From NCBI GenBank assembly GCA_027490155.1, contig JAIXYP010000066.1, forward strand, positions 1-54,326: a stretch of DNA of 54,326 bases, read 5' to 3'. The position numbers and the translations under genes are program-made. The notes beneath the pieces are model-generated. The model worked only from the letters and a program-made list of their open reading frames with translations, searched no databases and was not told where the DNA came from. Origin of the DNA: Cytophagaceae bacterium. GTDB lineage: Bacteria; Bacteroidota; Bacteroidia; Cytophagales; Flexibacteraceae. Below are positions 52,503 through 54,326 of this stretch, in pieces. Numbering within the stretch: position 1 is the stretch's first letter; every line of letters starts with the position of its first letter.

Positions 52503-53251
52503 GGGTGTAGGCCTGCGTTGATGGAGTCTAGGCGGGCTTTCCATTTACGGAAGGGGTGCCAGTAGTTGACGGGACTGGATTTATCATAAGGTGGCAACTT
52601 GACTGGGAATGGGAGATAAGGGCCTTCTGTTTGGGTAGTTGGGTCATGGATGGTGCCGTAAGATTTGCCAGAAATGTAGAATGATGATACTTTCATATAC
52701 AAAACCCTATTAGCGGTATCGACAATAAACTTTTGCTGATCAGAGTAAATAACAGGACTAAAATTACCAATTGTGGAACCAGCGTCCCGACTATTAGTGA
52801 TTATGATATTATCCCTAAAATGGTAGGTTTTAAAATCAACATAGTCCCCTTTAACAATATAGAATGAATCATTAACCAAAGGGTGAGGATACACCGAATT
52901 TGGTATAGGAGTGCGAGCAAGGATATGGTTTATTTTTTTTGACAATGTATCTCTAACCCTTTGATCATCAACACTACCAAAAAGAGTAAAAAGGGTTCCA
53001 CCCCAAGTATTGTTTGGGTAAAACACAAAAGCTTTAATAAAATAATACGGTGGCTCCTCAGGCCTGATACTATTAGTTATCTTTTCTACATGATAGTAAC
53101 AGTTCTCTGACAACCAAGATGGGTGTGGGCTTTCTGGCACATCAATCTTGAGTAAAAGGTTGTCTAGGCTTGCTGGGAGGTAATAGTTTTTGGTGCAGGC
53201 GGTGAGGGCCAAGACGAGACAGAATAGGGCCGAAACAACAATCGCACGCAT
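52478..53251 (-). CDS. Lipoprotein, unknown function
   Basis: The 257-residue protein has a lipoprotein signal (VVSALFCLVLALTAC) and no recognised domain. It contains LLLKIDVPESPHPSWLSENC, FVFYPNNTWGGTLFTLFGSV and a long strand-rich region; it ends PPEVYVPR. It starts at the ATG at 53251, because an upstream TTG at 53302 lies in a polar stretch that would push the signal inward. It is in the same direction as its neighbours and probably in one transcript with them. The last codons recur in non-coding DNA upstream (see 53313), implying a lost second copy. Confidence 0.7.
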   Translation of the reverse strand: MRAIVVSALFCLVLALTACTKNYYLPASLDNLLLKIDVPESPHPSWLSENCYYHVEKITNSIRPEEPPYYFIKAFVFYPNNTWGGTLFTLFGSVDDQRVRDTLSKKINHILARTPIPNSVYPHPLVNDSFYIVKGDYVDFKTYHFRDNIIITNSRDAGSTIGNFSPVIYSDQQKFIVDTANRVLYMKVSSFYISGKSYGTIHDPTTQTEGPYLPFPVKLPPYDKSSPVNYWHPFRKWKARLDSINAGLHPPEVYVPR

Positions 53252-53312
53252 CGTAGTGGCTGGTTGGTATTGGTTGGTTGGGCTAAGGTAGGAGAACGGC
53301 ATTTGATATACA

Positions 53313-53341
53313 ACCCCTACCTAGGCAAATAAACCTCTGGG
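53313..53341. repeat. Direct repeat, copy 2 (orphan lipoprotein tail)
   Basis: CCCCTACCTAGGCAAATAAA, then CCTCTGG, reads PEVYLPR-stop on the minus strand, the same tail as the downstream lipoprotein. No gene precedes it, so it is most likely the 3' remnant of a duplicated lipoprotein gene. Confidence 0.7.
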
Positions 53342-53384
53342 GATCCTACCGTTGTCTGTGCAACACCTAACCCTAAACCACACC

Positions 53385-53942
53385 CTACGGATTGCCAATG
53401 TAATCTGGGTTGACAATAGCAGAACCAAAATCCATTTCACTGGAGTCAACAACAATCAAATAATCATCGAAAGCGGTATTCTTGAAGTGCTGGCTATAGG
53501 TGGTGTAGGCTGAAAACATCTGGGTCAAGACTTCCAGTAACTTAATGATCCTTACTTTTCCTTCTTTATCTAAATAGCTGAAACCCAAAAATCTGATAAC
53601 CAATAGTTTAATGGGGCGTTTGCCATTACTATCTTGAGCAAAATGGCGGTTTAGTAAATTACAAAAGCGGTTAAACCATACCTCAAAAACAGGTTCACTA
53701 AAGCCTAGAAAGCAATATGCATTCAATACGTCAACGAACTCTTTTGCTGATTTGAGTTTATCTAAATAATTGACTGCTTGTGTCACGTTCTTCTCTAGAT
53801 ATGGTCCAATGTCAGGTAATAGAGTCCCTTGCAAGGTGACATCAAAAAGCAAAATATTACCATCGCTCATCTGGTTTGGCTGAACGAGAGGGAAAAAAAG
53901 CAGTTCGGTAAATAGTAAATTTGGCCCAAGGTCAAGTATCAT
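53385..53942 (-). CDS. Hypothetical protein
   Basis: The 185-residue protein is rich in hydrophobic and aromatic residues, with alternating helices (SDGNILLFDVTLQGTLLPDI, VNYLDKLKSAKEFVDVLNAY, FEVWFNRFCNLLNRHFA, then LLVIRFLGFSYLDKEGKVRI). No signal peptide and no family match. It is preceded by another minus-strand frame by 11 bp, so the two are probably co-transcribed. The pair may belong to the same accessory module as the proteins at 51680-53251. Confidence 0.55.
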   Translation of the reverse strand: MILDLGPNLLFTELLFFPLVQPNQMSDGNILLFDVTLQGTLLPDIGPYLEKNVTQAVNYLDKLKSAKEFVDVLNAYCFLGFSEPVFEVWFNRFCNLLNRHFAQDSNGKRPIKLLVIRFLGFSYLDKEGKVRIIKLLEVLTQMFSAYTTYSQHFKNTAFDDYLIVVDSSEMDFGSAIVNPDYIGNP

Positions 53943-53953
53943 AACGTCGATTG

Positions 53954-54326
53954 CTAAAGTTTTGAAATAATAAGGAAAAACCTACCTCTAAGTGCATTGG
54001 CAACTTCGACTAATGATGGATAGTAATCGTTGCTACGACCACTAACATCAGTAGCAATATTAAGGTTAGCCAAAGCAAGATCATAGTCAAAAAGGTATGA
54101 TAATATTGCGACGGCATCAAGCCTGCCAAGAGGATTAACCAAAAGAAATGGCTCTGCATTTACCAAACGAAAGAGAATAAAATCTGGCAATGAATTTAAT
54201 TTGTCCTTAATGTAGTTAAAGAGAATCTCAAAGAGAAGATGCGAATGCTCCAAGCGCCCTGAACCAATGATTGCGCTACGAACGAGGGAATGTAGCAGAT
54301 ACTCTAAAAAATTGGGGGCTTTATCA
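53954..54326 (-). CDS. Hypothetical protein, start outside window
   Basis: An open frame enters from the right edge and ends at 53954, giving at least 123 residues (KAPNFLEYLLHSLVRSAIIG, LEHSHLLFEILFNYIKDKLN, GRLDAVAILSYLFDYDLALA, NLNIATDVSGRSNDYYPSLV). It is helical with no recognised family. Its start lies beyond the window. It ends 11 bp before the ATG of the following gene in a different frame, so the two are separate genes rather than one frameshifted gene. Confidence 0.55.
   Translation of the reverse strand, partial: DKAPNFLEYLLHSLVRSAIIGSGRLEHSHLLFEILFNYIKDKLNSLPDFILFRLVNAEPFLLVNPLGRLDAVAILSYLFDYDLALANLNIATDVSGRSNDYYPSLVEVANALRGRFFLIISKL

Noticed and set aside
1-54326. CRISPR arrays, tRNA, rRNA and complete insertion sequences
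   Set aside because: No regular spacer-repeat arrays, no transposase-like reading frames and no cloverleaf or T-loop-like sequences were seen in the gaps.

Overview
The window comes from a chromosome of a Bacteroidota bacterium. Three genes end in a type IX secretion (T9SS) sorting domain with a YPNPTTG/YPNPTKG-type motif. Upstream regions repeatedly carry the Bacteroidota -7 promoter element TAnnTTTG, and starts lack Shine-Dalgarno sequences. Family content fits as well (DUF1573, DUF1460, DUF2779, DUF3575, CotH plus lamin-tail). Genus cannot be decided from the sequence. No rRNA, tRNA, CRISPR array or intact insertion sequence was seen.

Left part (1-16200): an incomplete secreted beta-helix protein; an acyl-CoA thioesterase with a clear terminator; a TerC-family membrane protein; a 1172-residue anchored propeller protein with a Lys/Thr/Pro/Ala tail; the LPS-export ATPase LptB; a secreted TPR protein; Mn-type superoxide dismutase; a YihY/BrkB membrane protein; and a large SWIM-SNF2 helicase.

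Middle (16200-33200): a multi-pass membrane protein, a non-coding stretch with two copies of a CTTTG-n-AATGCAAAG palindrome, a PagL-like outer-membrane lipid A deacylase candidate, a CotH/lamin-tail T9SS cargo, a DUF2779 nuclease-like protein, a NeuD-like hexapeptide protein that has lost both expected histidines, DUF3575, DUF1573 and DUF423 proteins, a Fic protein, a thioredoxin-fold lipid-side protein, an M42 peptidase, a lipoprotein MsrB, a second and intact NeuD-like acyltransferase, and a family 2 glycosyltransferase.

Right part (33200-54326): two T9SS cargos, one of them a fusion of an SGNH/DUF4886 esterase-like domain, YopM/IpaH-style leucine-rich repeats and a sorting domain. Next is a lipoprotein pair whose first gene follows a promoter, an ATG and an 11-C homopolymer that puts the ATG out of frame, so it is a candidate phase-variable locus. 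Then come a broken MNT nucleotidyltransferase, an SRPBCC/GyrI-like protein, Mfd, a YdeI-like protein, a DUF1460 amidase, the MeaB GTPase and a GH20 hexosaminidase. The last 2.8 kb is an AT-richer, single-strand run of small unrecognised proteins with a duplicated lipoprotein tail. It resembles a toxin-immunity style accessory region.

A dispersed repeat of about 150 bp with inverted ends starting GTCTGAACTCGGATT occurs twice in full and twice as half copies. Three of the four begin 6-19 bp after a stop codon. Together with the poly-C locus and the SGNH-LRR fusion, this is the most unusual material in the window.
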